The position numbers and the translations under genes are program-made. 64,000 nucleotides of DNA. Source: Methanogranum sp963676045. GTDB lineage: Archaea > Thermoplasmatota > Thermoplasmata > Methanomassiliicoccales > Methanomethylophilaceae. The stretch is taken from NCBI GenBank assembly GCA_963676045.1, contig OY780938.1, positions 558,001 to 622,000 of the forward strand, in the 5' to 3' direction. This document shows positions 32,980 through 43,044 of this stretch, in pieces (positions within the stretch are counted from its first letter, which is position 1; every line of letters begins with the position of its first letter). The notes under the pieces are model-generated. The model was given only the letters and a program-made list of their open reading frames with translations. It had not been told where the DNA came from and searched no databases.

Positions 32980-33271
32980 GATTTTCACCATTCGGTAATG
33001 AATGTAATAGGTTCGGCGATACTCTACTTTATATTAAAGCTATCGCCTGATTTATATACAGGATCGAAGGCCAATCGGATATCATTTCTTAGATCTGTCG
33101 AATGAATATCTCATATCATAGAGACGGACGATCGTTATTTTGAGCTATTGAATAAAAATACCATCATTATATAATAATGAAAATGAGTGGAAGATTCAGC
33201 CAGTGTATTTATACTGAAACTCTCAAATATGAAAACCATTAAAAACAAGATACCCATACCGTCGATTCAAA

Positions 33272-33348
33272 GCCACCTTTGCATAGCCCGGTAGTGCGGC
33301 TGACTTGTAATCAGCAGGTCGGGGATTCGAATTCCTCAGGTGGCTCCA
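33272..33348 (+). tRNA. tRNA-Thr(TGT)
   Basis: Acceptor GCCACCT pairs with AGGTGGC. The anticodon stem GCTGA/TCAGC carries loop CTTGTAA (anticodon TGT). A T loop ATTCGAAT is present and CCA is encoded after the discriminator T (33345). It reads ACA codons. Confidence 0.92.
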
Positions 33349-33420
33349 CTCTTCTTATCCTTTTAAAAAGTGGTAGCTCATTTTTTAATCATACTTATCG
33401 ACGCATAATCTCGATTGTCC

Positions 33421-34683
33421 TCAATCCCTCAAAGATGTTATCGGAACTACTAACACCCCGTCTGGCCTCCTATAGCTTCCCCCGGCAAGTCCGCATATCA
33501 CACACAGGACCTCGGGCTTTTTCTCAAAGGTGTCAGATATCTTGAGCAACTTCTTGGATGCACCTTCTATCTCGTCAGCTCCGAGTTTTATCTCGAATGC
33601 CCCCCATCTTCCATCCGGCATCTCCACAACGGAATCTATCTCTTTTTCATTCTCATCCCTATAGTGGAATAATTTTCCATTATTGACCCTGGCATAGATC
33701 TGCAGATCCCTTTCGCACATAGCCTCGAAAAGGAATCCATACGTTTTCAGATCCTCCATGAGCTTCTCCGGGGTGTATTCCATTGCCGCGATCGCCAACG
33801 AAGGGTCCACGAGATGTCTCTTAGGCGATTTCCCGATACGCACCGATGAGCGGAGAATGCAGCTGAACGCAGGCTGATCTGCAGTCAGAAATATCCGGCC
33901 TACATAGTTTCTATATTTTGCCAATGTGACTGGTGTTATCTTGTCGTCCTCGTTCTCGCTCATGTCACGGATGATCCTTTTGTCGCTGACTATCGTGCTT
34001 TCATTGCGAGCCAATGAGCGGACGTACATTTTCAATTTCAGAATATCTATCGAAGAACCGTCGAGTCTAGGTATGTCATCCTCTATGCTCTTCCTCAGAT
34101 ATTCCCTGTTGCGGAGCATGGCACTTCTGATATCGATGTCGATCAGGTCTGGCCACCCCCCACGCACCGTAAGATCTATCAAGGTCCTCAGATCCGTATC
34201 TTTAACTGTCGTTTGGATCGTATCTTCATTGAAGATTTTATATAAAGATACGGAACCGTCCGAATCACCAGATTCGAAAAGCGACATGGTGCGCATGTTA
34301 ATATCCCCTATCCGGCCGACGCCTGTATGCATCATGCCGTCTGAGGGCGGCGTAGACGAACCACAGAGGATGTACCTCCCCTTTCCAGGATTTTCATCTA
34401 TATCCATTCTGACCGCATCCCAGATTGCTGGAACTTCCTGCCACTCATCTATCAGGTGGGGCTTTTCGCCGGAAAGGGCCAGTGTGGGGTCTATCTTGTA
34501 TATCTCAAGTTGTTTTCTAACATTCAAGGATTGAAGATGAGTTTCACTTTCTGCATGATTCTTTGAGGTCCACGTCTTTCCGCAGTATTTTGGACCGCGT
34601 ATATTGACTGCTCCGAATGCTTTGAGATACTCTTCGACCGTATCATCAACCAATCTTTTCTTGTACCCATTCGGCGTCAACAT
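33421..34683 (-). CDS. AAA ATPase with DUF4143 domain
   Basis: The 420-residue protein has an N-terminal ATPase (RGPKYCGKTWTSK as P-loop variant, PHLIDEWQEVPAIW as Walker B) and a C-terminal DUF4143 part ending with a nuclease-like WGAFEIKLGADEIEGASKKL block. This is the common 'AAA_14/DUF4143' group of archaea and bacteria; its substrate is unknown, though the C-terminal motif resembles restriction-like folds. Single gene on the minus strand. Confidence 0.8.
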   Translation of the reverse strand: MLTPNGYKKRLVDDTVEEYLKAFGAVNIRGPKYCGKTWTSKNHAESETHLQSLNVRKQLEIYKIDPTLALSGEKPHLIDEWQEVPAIWDAVRMDIDENPGKGRYILCGSSTPPSDGMMHTGVGRIGDINMRTMSLFESGDSDGSVSLYKIFNEDTIQTTVKDTDLRTLIDLTVRGGWPDLIDIDIRSAMLRNREYLRKSIEDDIPRLDGSSIDILKLKMYVRSLARNESTIVSDKRIIRDMSENEDDKITPVTLAKYRNYVGRIFLTADQPAFSCILRSSVRIGKSPKRHLVDPSLAIAAMEYTPEKLMEDLKTYGFLFEAMCERDLQIYARVNNGKLFHYRDENEKEIDSVVEMPDGRWGAFEIKLGADEIEGASKKLLKISDTFEKKPEVLCVICGLAGGSYRRPDGVLVVPITSLRD

Positions 34684-35027
34684 GGCTATCGATTGAATAT
34701 ATGCAATGACATATTATAACGTTTTCGTGATAGTTAATATAACGTTTTCGTGTTTTTATTTCCATATGGCTTCTCAGAGATCCGAATAGATTTCGTATTT
34801 GACATTTACATTATAAATTCAAATGGCCTTCATTAGGTCTATACTTCTTGTAAGTTTCACCTTATGTGCGTTCATATACAACCATTTTTATGATTGTGCA
34901 GACACATAGATCCCAAAATACAGAATTACTTAGAATGCACATTACCCCCTTCTTCAACGATTAGATGATAAAGTATCGCTATGCCCTCAATCACAGTTAA
35001 ATAATCCCAAACCTTCGTTCCCGCAAC
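34684..35027. other. Intergenic region, no gene seen
   Basis: Divergent interval between the AAA ATPase gene and the asparagine-synthase-like gene. AT-rich near the ATPase start with a direct repeat of ATAACGTTTTCGTG (34716 and 34739 areas), possibly an operator. No coding frame or RNA fold was recognised. Confidence 0.4.
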
Positions 35028-35984
35028 ATGTCCTTCAGATACAGCTCATTGGAAGATTCTATAGTCAACGTGATCAAGAAAAACGTCGAAGGGAAGGACA
35101 TAGGTGTGGCATTCTCCGGCGGACTGGATTCGGGACTTGTCTCCGCGATATCCAAGAGATACGCCAATTCGGTCACATTGTACACATGCGGAACCGACAA
35201 GGCGTACGATGTGCTCATGGCGAAGGACCTCTCCGAGAAACTGGAACTACCATGGGTGCATGCCAGGATATCCATCAACGACATCGAGGAACGCCTCAAG
35301 GAGATGATAGTCACCACGGATACCACTGACCCTTTCACACTCTCATACGAATTGCAATTGTACTCTGTATGTATGACGGCGAAGGAGGATTGGATCGTCA
35401 CCGGCCAGGGCGCGGACGAATATTTCATGGGATGCGCCAAATTCATAGACCAGCCCGACCAGGATTACGAGGTCCTGAAGGACTCCGCAGTCGGCAGGCT
35501 CGTGGACGTCTCCGTTCCTTGCGAGAGGAGGATCGCGGCGCATTTCAAGAAGGAGCTTATCTATCCGTACATGGACAACGATGTCGTCTCCGAGATTGAG
35601 AAGATAGACCCGGAGATACTCAGGCCCGCAGACATGGATTCCAGGAAATCGGTGTTGAAAGAGGTCGCATTGGACCTCGGATACCCATTCCTGACGACCA
35701 GGAAGAAGAAATCATCGCAATACGGCTCCGGAACAACTGATCTGGTGCGCGCACTGGCCAGACAGAGGAAGATGAAATACAACGAATACATCGAATCGCT
35801 GTGCGAAGAGGTCCTGTCAGGAACACCGTCGAGGAAGAAGACCGCGGCCGTGTACGCCCGCATAGACCCCATCATAAAAGCGGAGGCCGAAACGATCCTC
35901 CATAGACAGGGATCGTCCCCGTCCGAGGCGGTCGATATGCTATACCGGAAGATAATCGCAGACAACGGCTTGGACCGTCTTTGA
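35028..35984 (+). CDS. Asparagine-synthase-domain protein without glutaminase
   Basis: The 318-residue protein has the ATP-pyrophosphatase loop FSGGLDSGLVSA near residue 27 and GQGADEYFMGC near 128, both signatures of the asparagine synthetase C-terminal domain. The N-terminal glutaminase domain of AsnB is absent, so it would need ammonia or act on another substrate, as in several archaeal standalone paralogues. The C-terminus has the helical KEVALDLGYPFLTTRKKKSSQYGSG region. Monocistronic. Confidence 0.7.
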   Translation: MSFRYSSLEDSIVNVIKKNVEGKDIGVAFSGGLDSGLVSAISKRYANSVTLYTCGTDKAYDVLMAKDLSEKLELPWVHARISINDIEERLKEMIVTTDTTDPFTLSYELQLYSVCMTAKEDWIVTGQGADEYFMGCAKFIDQPDQDYEVLKDSAVGRLVDVSVPCERRIAAHFKKELIYPYMDNDVVSEIEKIDPEILRPADMDSRKSVLKEVALDLGYPFLTTRKKKSSQYGSGTTDLVRALARQRKMKYNEYIESLCEEVLSGTPSRKKTAAVYARIDPIIKAEAETILHRQGSSPSEAVDMLYRKIIADNGLDRL

Positions 35985-36216
35985 TATCAGGCCGTTGCAA
36001 TAGCCGAAACGGCATTATGCCATCTTCAGATCTATTTTGTCCAAACAATATTGTCACTATGATCGATAATAATATTTCATAGATATTCATCTACAATATT
36101 GATTCATTATTATACAAATAATCATTATAATGCCAAAATATTGGATATATAGCAAAAATTTATAACCAATCAGCCAATAACATCAACTACCTTAGAAAGG
36201 AACAGAGGATATCGAC

Positions 36217-37008
36217 ATGACCCTTGAGAAAGAGATAAAGGATTTTGCATCAAAGAATGGATTCCAACTATTCGGAGTCGCAGACATATCGATATTGGAA
36301 GAGGTGGATTTTCCAGATGGCCGCGGGTTGGAAAAACCATCGGAATTCATGAAACGCTCCCACATAGAGGATGCCAGATCGATAATAGTGCTAGGCATGG
36401 TCATCTGGGACGAGGGAATGAATTCGGCGGTCAATGCCGTCGGGGGGGATTTCAGCGGCGGGGCTACAGAATACTACAATCTGTATTATGAAGCGATAGA
36501 GACCCGCGGATGGAGGATCAGCGATTGGATGTCCGCCGAGAAGGGTTTCAGGACCGTGCCTTCTTTGACGGTACACCTTAAACTAGCGGCATATCTCGCA
36601 GGTCTAGGCTTCATCGGGCACAATACCCAATTGATCACGCCAGAATACGGACCTCGCGTACGCTGGGTCGCACTCTTCACAACAGCAGATCTCAAAAAGG
36701 GAGAACCGTTCACAAGAGACCTCTGCGCCGAACAACCGCTATGCAAGGAACGCTCTTTATGCGTTGCATCCTGCCCGTACCGCGCTATAATACCTGGACC
36801 GTCACAAGGCGTGGAACCTGGGAAGAAAGTGGATTATAACGGGTGTGTCGTAGCGCACGAGTTCGATCCCAAACCAGACAAGAAATGGGAGAAATACATA
36901 CGCAGGATCACCGAACGCGGATTCATGGAATGCACGATATGCAATACGGTGTGTCCATATGGAAAGGTCATCGATGATACGATCGCACCTAAGAAACAGG
37001 GATTGTGA
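36217..37008 (+). CDS. QueG-like double 4Fe-4S protein
   Basis: The 263-residue protein has LAYLAGLGFIGHNTQLITPEYG-type residues in the middle and two ferredoxin-like clusters (CKERSLCVASCPY, then CTICNTVCPYG). This arrangement is shared with epoxyqueuosine reductase and related corrinoid/Fe-S reductases. Archaea generally do not make queuosine, so another reductive role is likely. A TATA-rich promoter precedes it. Confidence 0.65.
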   Translation: MTLEKEIKDFASKNGFQLFGVADISILEEVDFPDGRGLEKPSEFMKRSHIEDARSIIVLGMVIWDEGMNSAVNAVGGDFSGGATEYYNLYYEAIETRGWRISDWMSAEKGFRTVPSLTVHLKLAAYLAGLGFIGHNTQLITPEYGPRVRWVALFTTADLKKGEPFTRDLCAEQPLCKERSLCVASCPYRAIIPGPSQGVEPGKKVDYNGCVVAHEFDPKPDKKWEKYIRRITERGFMECTICNTVCPYGKVIDDTIAPKKQGL

Positions 37009-37014
37009 CGGCCC

Positions 37015-38187
37015 TTAATCTTTCCCTATCACTTTGAAAGATCTGTATGTTTCGCCATCATCGACGAACATCTTGGAATCCTTGGCACCTGCCTCCAAGG
37101 CCTCCAGATTGTATTTGGCAGGCTTGTATCCACCTTTCAAGGCCATTTCGAACAGCTCTTTCGCCCTTGTCCTATCCTCTCTGACGCCCAGACCCATAGC
37201 GTACATCGACCCGAGGTTGGACGATGATTCAGCGAATCCTCCGTTTGATGCCTTCGTGAAAAGATCGAACGCCTTCTTGAAATCCTTATTGATGCCTATG
37301 CCGTTAAGATACAAAAGACCCAGATTGTTCATAGACTCCAAAGATCCCTTGTCCGCTGCCATCGATAGATGCTCAAATGCCTTCTTGTAATCCTGATCTA
37401 CCCCGAAGCCGAACATGTATGCCGTGCCCACTGCGGCTATGCATCTGAGATTGCCGACAGATGCTCCGCGCTCATAACATTCGAAGGCCTTTCTGCGATC
37501 CTGCATCGCATGCGGCCCTCCGTGATCGTATATGCATCCCAGAGAGAACAAGGCATCTGGACACTCCTCCGAGGCCGCCTTCTTCAGATAATTGAATGCC
37601 GAGAGGTCGTTAGGAGACGACATACCCAGGCCCAGGGTGTACATCAGATACAGATCGTACTGAGCGAGCTTATGTCCCTCGTCTGCCGCCGACTTCAACA
37701 TCTCGAATGCCTTCTCCAGGTTTTCAAAATCATGATCGGTCAGATATATCGTACCTAATCTGAATCTTGCCTCGAGATTTCCTTGGGCCGCAGACTTCTC
37801 ATACCATCCCACTGCCTGTTTGATGTCCTGCTTGACGCCTTCTCCCCTCTCGTATGTGAGTCCGAGATAGAACTGGGCCTGCGGAAGACCTTGGACCGCA
37901 GACTTGGTGCACCATTCGATGTATCTTACTGGGTCCTTCTTGACGCCTTCTCCTTTGATGTACATTATCGCGACCGCGAGCTGTCCTTCGCGATTGCCTT
38001 GCTCGGCTGCCTTCATATACCATTTGAAGGATTTCTTCAGATCCTTCTTTACCCCGTATCCGCCAGAATAGGCCACTCCGATGGAGAGCTGTGCTTCAGG
38101 ATCCCCGTCCTCTGCTTTCTTCATCATTTCCTCAAAGATAGGCACATTCGCGATATTGACATACAGAGTTATTGAACCATCGGTCAT
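37015..38187 (-). CDS. Sel1-like repeat protein
   Basis: The 390-residue protein consists of about nine Sel1/TPR-like repeats of 36 residues (for example AQLSIGVAYSGGYGVKKD and LGLLYLNGIGINKDFKKA). No signal peptide or membrane helix. Such solenoids act as protein-protein interaction scaffolds. Convergent with the Fe-S protein gene and separated from it by only 6 bases. Confidence 0.8.
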   Translation of the reverse strand: MTDGSITLYVNIANVPIFEEMMKKAEDGDPEAQLSIGVAYSGGYGVKKDLKKSFKWYMKAAEQGNREGQLAVAIMYIKGEGVKKDPVRYIEWCTKSAVQGLPQAQFYLGLTYERGEGVKQDIKQAVGWYEKSAAQGNLEARFRLGTIYLTDHDFENLEKAFEMLKSAADEGHKLAQYDLYLMYTLGLGMSSPNDLSAFNYLKKAASEECPDALFSLGCIYDHGGPHAMQDRRKAFECYERGASVGNLRCIAAVGTAYMFGFGVDQDYKKAFEHLSMAADKGSLESMNNLGLLYLNGIGINKDFKKAFDLFTKASNGGFAESSSNLGSMYAMGLGVREDRTRAKELFEMALKGGYKPAKYNLEALEAGAKDSKMFVDDGETYRSFKVIGKD

Positions 38188-38587
38188 ATCGAGGAAATTT
38201 GTTGATATTGAAGACCTTCAAAAATAATGAAAAAGTATTTTATTATATCCAACAATATATTATATTTGCCGTGGACGTCCATTAATTTGGGCTCTATCAC
38301 ATTTGTGCTTAGCGATAAAAGTGGAAACACTGTTCACGGCCATAAATCTGGAACATTAGAAAAAAGCGACAGAAAATTTGTTCTGGAATATTGAGGATGG
38401 ACATGATCGATCCTTTACCCCGTATAATGCTTGATATATTGCACCGAACGATATATTCGCTCCATGGATGAAGGAGCCAACTACTAAAAGGAGACAACAC
38501 GTCGATTCCTCGATCGTGTGTAAAAACGAGGTTCCAACGATCTTTCCGCATGTGGATCGTCAGGTGCCTCGGATTATGATTATATTC
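38188..38587. other. Intergenic region, no gene seen
   Basis: About 400 bases upstream of the Sel1 gene and downstream of the PH-like gene. A TATA-rich stretch near 38240-38262 fits the Sel1 promoter. No protein-like frame or convincing RNA structure was seen. Confidence 0.4.
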
Positions 38588-39028
38588 TCACTTTTCTTTC
38601 CTGATGACCTCGAATTTGGCCTGGGGGCATGATTTCTTCAACCTTGCGATGAATTCCTGTTTATCCACAGGAGATATGCATACAAGGCCGTTCTTGCCAT
38701 GGTAGATGAAAACCGAATCCGAGGAAAATCCCATCGAGACCTTCCAGATGTCCCTGTCCTCTATCTTCTTCACCGAAGCATAAGATATGGGCGCTGGCTC
38801 ATTGAATGTCAATGGGCATTTTACGATCAATCTGTCCTTTTCGAATATATACTTCGTGCCATGTGCAGAAAAGACGATTAGCAATGCCACCAATATGAAC
38901 AAAGGTGTTGCGTATATGAATACCGGTCCGAATATGAAGACCGATACCAAGGCCGCGACCGCGATCAATCCCATCATGGACCAAAATAGATTCCCGATCT
39001 TTGTAGGAAATACGTCTGGGTCATCCAT
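38588..39028 (-). CDS. Membrane protein with bacterial PH-like domain
   Basis: The 146-residue protein has two N-terminal helices (LFWSMMGLIAVAALVSVFIF and YATPLFILVALLIVFSA). A beta-rich cytoplasmic domain follows (KYIFEKDRLIVKCPL, PISYASVKKIEDR, FIARLKKSC) with the layout of bacterial PH (bPH) proteins. Role unknown; no partner gene. Confidence 0.6.
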   Translation of the reverse strand: MDDPDVFPTKIGNLFWSMMGLIAVAALVSVFIFGPVFIYATPLFILVALLIVFSAHGTKYIFEKDRLIVKCPLTFNEPAPISYASVKKIEDRDIWKVSMGFSSDSVFIYHGKNGLVCISPVDKQEFIARLKKSCPQAKFEVIRKEK

Positions 39029-39121
39029 GTGGTACGAACCTATGAATCAAGATAAAAAGATGTCTATCGATTGAACATGGGAACCTCTGATTTATTATAC
39101 ATTCATACGATATTTCCCATC

Positions 39122-39220
39122 ATGAGGCAATTGAATTACAGAGATTACATCGCGATAGCGATCATAGGATTCGTCGTCGTTATAACCATCGTGGCAATGA
39201 TAGTGACCGCATCGAAATGA
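39122..39220 (+). CDS. Single-helix membrane peptide, 32 residues
   Basis: A short frame (ATG 39122, TGA 39220) encodes a polar start (MRQLNYRDY) and one strong membrane helix (IAIAIIGFVVVITIVAMIV) ending TASK. It has its own AT-rich upstream region and is convergent with the acetyltransferase gene. Too short for certainty. Confidence 0.45.
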   Translation: MRQLNYRDYIAIAIIGFVVVITIVAMIVTASK

Positions 39221-39223
39221 GCA

Positions 39224-39778
39224 TCATATCGTTCTGATGACCCTTGCAGGATTCCCAACAACGACCGTGTTCGGAGGGACATCCTTGGTCACGACAGCTC
39301 CTGCGCCAACTACGGAATTCTCGCCGATCGTTATACCAGGCAGGATTATCGCACCTGCGCCTATCCAGGCATTCCTCTCTATGACAATCGGCGATGATAC
39401 CACCGCCCTCCTGTCATTTGGATCGATGGGATGATTGGATGTCACAAGTTTTACTGCCGGTCCGAACATCACATCATCGCCGATCGTTATCCCTCCCTGG
39501 TCCAGGAAATGACATCCTCCGTTGACGAAAACATTCTTTCCGAAACGAAGGAACTATCCCCAATCGGAATAGAATGGCGCTATTATATTGACATCCTCTG
39601 ATAATTTAGAACAGGTGAGCTCCCCTACGAGCCTTCTAATCTCTGCCGCGTCATGATATCCAGCATTTATCTCCGCGGTTATCCTGGCCATGCGGGAGTA
39701 TCCTTCCAATACCCTCCGATGGTCGGGGTCGGTGGCCCTTATGGGCTCACCAGCCCTCATACGGTCATAGATGTCCAT
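39224..39778 (-). CDS. maa: Maltose/galactoside O-acetyltransferase with in-frame TAG
   Basis: One frame from ATG 39778 to the stop at 39224 (184 sense codons including the amber) matches Maa/LacA acetyltransferases end to end. It has an N-terminal helical MRAGEPIRATDPDH region, then hexapeptide repeats with GCHFLDQGGITIGDD, SNHPID and ERNAWIGAGAIILPG. It is interrupted only by TAG at 39554-39556 (codon 75), between SDWG and FLRFGKN where relatives have a residue in a YGKNIHIGKN-like stretch. Length is normal for the family only if the TAG is read through. It would acetylate sugars using acetyl-CoA. Either pyrrolysine is inserted or the gene is a fresh nonsense mutant. Confidence 0.75.
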
Positions 39779-39806
39779 GGACCGTCATAGACCTGTTCAA
39801 ATAAAA

Positions 39807-41492
39807 TCACTGCGCCCCTGGGACAGGGTTGCAGGATAACTTTTCACGGGTGGCCTTTGAACATTCCTTCTCGGAATATGGGACCTTCTTCGGTGCTGGC
39901 TGGATCATGACCCTCTTGCCGTTGAGGTTCTTGTTGCAAAGAGCCTTGACGGTCATCTCGACATAGCTGCCTTTCACTTCGATGAATGAACTGGCACTAC
40001 CGAGGCCGACCCTTCCCACAAGATCGTCTGTGAGGTTCGCGTTCTTCTTCACGAACTCGGATATCTGCACACGTCCGTAACCATCCTCTTTGCCGATGTT
40101 GATCTGCAATGCGACCATGGATTGGAGCTCCTCGTTGGTCTTAGGTGGTATGACCATCATGACCTTCTTCTCTGGCACATGTTCTGAAGTGACTATCTGA
40201 GGTTCTGATGTGAATCTCTGCGCATTCGTATTGACCGTCGCGGCCTTCTTCTCTGGTACAGGTTCTGAGGTGAATCTCTGAGGTTCTGAGGTGAATCTCT
40301 GCGCATTCGTGTTGACCATCACGACCCTTTTCTCAACAAATTCTGGAGAGGGCCTCTGCGTGAGATTGCCAGACATTGCAGATACGAGGTCGTCTATCTG
40401 GATCCTCTTGATCTTCTTGCCTGTCTCCCTCTCGTACATCCTTATGCGCTGGTCCTCCATCTTGGTGACGAATGACACTGCGATTCCTTCCTTTCCTGCC
40501 CTTCCGGTCCTTCCTATGCGGTGGAGGTATGTCTCTGCGGATGGAGGTGCATCATAATTGACAACTACATCGACATTGTTGACATCGATACCCCTTGCGG
40601 CAACATCAGTGGCGATGAGTGCCTGGAATCTATCGGATTTGAAGTTCCTTATGACCTTCTCCCTCTTCATCTGCGGCATGTCACCATGCAATGCGCCGAC
40701 CTTGTATGTCTCACAGAGATCTGTGAACAGCTCATCGACCATGCTCTTGGTCTGACAGAATATGATCGCCTTGGGGAAGTTGCATGAGAGGATCGTCTCG
40801 AGTCTTTCGCGCTTTCCGCCCCTGGATACTGGTATGTAATATTGCGATACGAGGTTCGAACATGGCTCGTCCTTGGACACACGTAGTTCCACGGGGTCGT
40901 TCATGAAACGTCCTCCCATCCTCATGATCTCATCGGCCATGGTGGCTGAGAAGAGCATTGTGTGCCTCTCCTTCGGGAGGCAATCCATGATGAAATTGAC
41001 CTCCTCTTCGAATCCCATGTCGAGCATGCGGTCGGCCTCATCCATTACCGCCTCTTTTATGCATGACATGTCCAAGACCTCTTTCTCTATCAGGTCCTTG
41101 ACACGTCCAGGTGTTCCGATGATTATGTCCGCGCCTCTCTTCAGCCTATCGAACTGCATGCTGTAGCTCGAACCGCCGTATATCGCAGCCGTCCTGTGTT
41201 TGGTGTATTTGGAAAGCTTGAACAACTCCTGCTCCACCTGAAGGGCCAATTCCCTTGTGGGGCAGAGTACTATCGCTGACGGCCTCTTCAATCCGGAAGG
41301 TACCCTTCCAAGTATTATCGTGCCGTACGTCGCCGTCTTGCCTGTTCCGGTCTGTGCCTGGGCGAGTATGTCCCTGCCCTCCAGACCTATTGGTATGGCC
41401 TCCTTCTGGACCGGGGTGGCTTCTGTCCATCCCATGTCCTCTATGGCCTTCAAAATCTTTACGTTGAGTCCTAACTCTGTGAAATCTGTCAT
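39807..41492 (-). CDS. DEAD-box RNA helicase
   Basis: From ATG 41492 the protein has about 561 residues. All motifs are present: Q motif TPVQKEAIPI, AQTGTGKT, PTRELALQ, TPGRV, DEAD, SAT, and C-terminal RGIDVNNVDVVVNYD and HRIGRTGR. A linker with repeated QRFTSEP units leads to a C-terminal RNA-binding domain of the DbpA type (YGRVQISEFVKKN...VMIQPA). It likely remodels rRNA or mRNA structures in the cytoplasm. The repeated linker is unusual. Confidence 0.88.
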   Translation of the reverse strand: MTDFTELGLNVKILKAIEDMGWTEATPVQKEAIPIGLEGRDILAQAQTGTGKTATYGTIILGRVPSGLKRPSAIVLCPTRELALQVEQELFKLSKYTKHRTAAIYGGSSYSMQFDRLKRGADIIIGTPGRVKDLIEKEVLDMSCIKEAVMDEADRMLDMGFEEEVNFIMDCLPKERHTMLFSATMADEIMRMGGRFMNDPVELRVSKDEPCSNLVSQYYIPVSRGGKRERLETILSCNFPKAIIFCQTKSMVDELFTDLCETYKVGALHGDMPQMKREKVIRNFKSDRFQALIATDVAARGIDVNNVDVVVNYDAPPSAETYLHRIGRTGRAGKEGIAVSFVTKMEDQRIRMYERETGKKIKRIQIDDLVSAMSGNLTQRPSPEFVEKRVVMVNTNAQRFTSEPQRFTSEPVPEKKAATVNTNAQRFTSEPQIVTSEHVPEKKVMMVIPPKTNEELQSMVALQINIGKEDGYGRVQISEFVKKNANLTDDLVGRVGLGSASSFIEVKGSYVEMTVKALCNKNLNGKRVMIQPAPKKVPYSEKECSKATREKLSCNPVPGAQ

Positions 41493-41654
41493 GTCACGGT
41501 CCCTAAAAAGTCCGTACAAGATTTCGGACCCTTACAATTCGGGGTTAGCATTCCCCTTATTTAAAGCAGATGTTCAATGATTGACATATGGGGATTATCT
41601 TGTCCATTATCTAGACATAGGACCTCTGGAACCGCGATGATTCAAGACAACTGA

Positions 41655-42149
41655 TCATTTGAACATATCTAGTATCATGGCGAGTGCGATACAGGTGATG
41701 CCGATGAATGATGCGAAGGATGAGAATCTTAGGAATACCAGCTTCCTCCTGACTGTATCCTCCTTTACCTTTATGCCCAACTCCAGGTCCTCTATCATCA
41801 ATATCTGCATGCTGAAGATGTCATTCTTGTATTTATCGAAGCGATTTGGGTCCAACTCCCTGTATTTGGAATGCGGGAACACTACTACCATAGACAATGA
41901 CAATGACATTACTAGGGAGATCATACCTAATGTTAGCACTACCTTGCTGATGCTGTTATAATCGTTCACAGACACGAGTGTGGCTGTCGTCGTCAGTATT
42001 ATACTGTTGAACAGCAAAGATACGGACACACGATTGTACATATCGTTATCTGTTTTTCTGAGGTCGTCATAACGATCGAACAACGAATCCCTATGGAATT
42101 CCAATACCTCTCTATCCCACTCGCTATACTGGGATTCTCTGTCCAACAT
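41655..42149 (-). CDS. Hypothetical membrane protein, 164 residues
   Basis: A charged N-terminal helix (residues 1-40) precedes two membrane helices (SLLFNSIILTTTATLVSV and VLTLGMISLVMSLSLSMVVV). A cytoplasmic loop and a third helix near the C-terminus (SFIGITCIALAMILDM) follow. No family recognised; the plan resembles small membrane effectors, but no partner gene is adjacent. Confidence 0.55.
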   Translation of the reverse strand: MLDRESQYSEWDREVLEFHRDSLFDRYDDLRKTDNDMYNRVSVSLLFNSIILTTTATLVSVNDYNSISKVVLTLGMISLVMSLSLSMVVVFPHSKYRELDPNRFDKYKNDIFSMQILMIEDLELGIKVKEDTVRRKLVFLRFSSFASFIGITCIALAMILDMFK

Positions 42150-42232
42150 AAGGGTGTATCACCTAGCGTATATTTTGCCTTTACTGAATATAAAAATTCT
42201 AATGTTGATTAAAATAGGGGTTGGTGCCCCAT

Positions 42233-42961
42233 TTATTTGCTGTTGACGATCTGTTCGGCCGACTGTATGCATTTGGTCAGTACGGAATACGCATTGATCA
42301 TGTCCGCTTCGCCGACTATGAATATCGTATCGGTGTGACAGCTGACGGTCTCCTCGATGTTTATGCCTGCATCCGACAGATTCGTGATGAGGAATGCTAT
42401 TACTCCACTGGTATCGACGATCTTCTCAGGCGACTTCACCGCTATCTCGACCAGATTCTCCCTTATCTTGATTATGTTGAACCTTCCGACAGTATCTATG
42501 ATCCTGTCCTTCAGCATGCGGTCGGCTATTATGGTGACCGCGGATGCGGATTGCACGCATTGCATGATGGAATTCTCATTCCACAGGTCCTTGAAGAGAT
42601 TGTCCATCTTGTGAAGGACCGTCCAATCGTTCTTTGCGGTCACGATGCATGTCTTGGTCCTCATCTCCAATCTGCTATCCTTCAGGATCTTGAGGATGCT
42701 GAGTTCATGATCTGTTGTCGTGTTCAACTTGCCAGCATAGCGACGGCAGGCTATCATGACAGCCTCCTCGTTATCGACCTCTAGGTCTTTCATTATCATC
42801 CTTGCCAATGATGAATAGTTGATCAAGCCTTTAGCGACACAGTCCTTGATGCTCGGATGGGCGTCAATGTATATCCTGGTCCTTTCGGCCAAACTCTCCT
42901 TCGATACATTTTTGGACATAAACAATGGATATCTTTCTAAGTATATAGGTTCTTGTTTCAT
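42233..42961 (-). CDS. ACT-domain-like regulatory protein
   Basis: From ATG 42961 the product has 242 residues. It has an N-terminal helical segment, then two regulatory-type units (IIKIRENLVEIAVKSPEKI and FLITNLSDAGINIEETVSC...IFIVGEADMINAYSVL) with the beta-alpha-beta pattern of ACT domains. Archaeal proteins of this type probably sense amino acids. No DNA-binding domain is obvious beyond the N-terminal helices. Confidence 0.6.
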   Translation of the reverse strand: MKQEPIYLERYPLFMSKNVSKESLAERTRIYIDAHPSIKDCVAKGLINYSSLARMIMKDLEVDNEEAVMIACRRYAGKLNTTTDHELSILKILKDSRLEMRTKTCIVTAKNDWTVLHKMDNLFKDLWNENSIMQCVQSASAVTIIADRMLKDRIIDTVGRFNIIKIRENLVEIAVKSPEKIVDTSGVIAFLITNLSDAGINIEETVSCHTDTIFIVGEADMINAYSVLTKCIQSAEQIVNSK

Positions 42962-43044
42962 ATCAGACAAATTGTCTTAAATGAAATATCGAAAAACATG
43001 GATGTCTGCCAGTCCTGAAAAATGAAATATAAATCTGAAACACA

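Noticed and set aside
38309..38551. 80-codon minus-strand frame upstream of the Sel1 gene
   Set aside because: Irregular composition, no ribosome-binding site and no family resemblance; treated as a chance frame.
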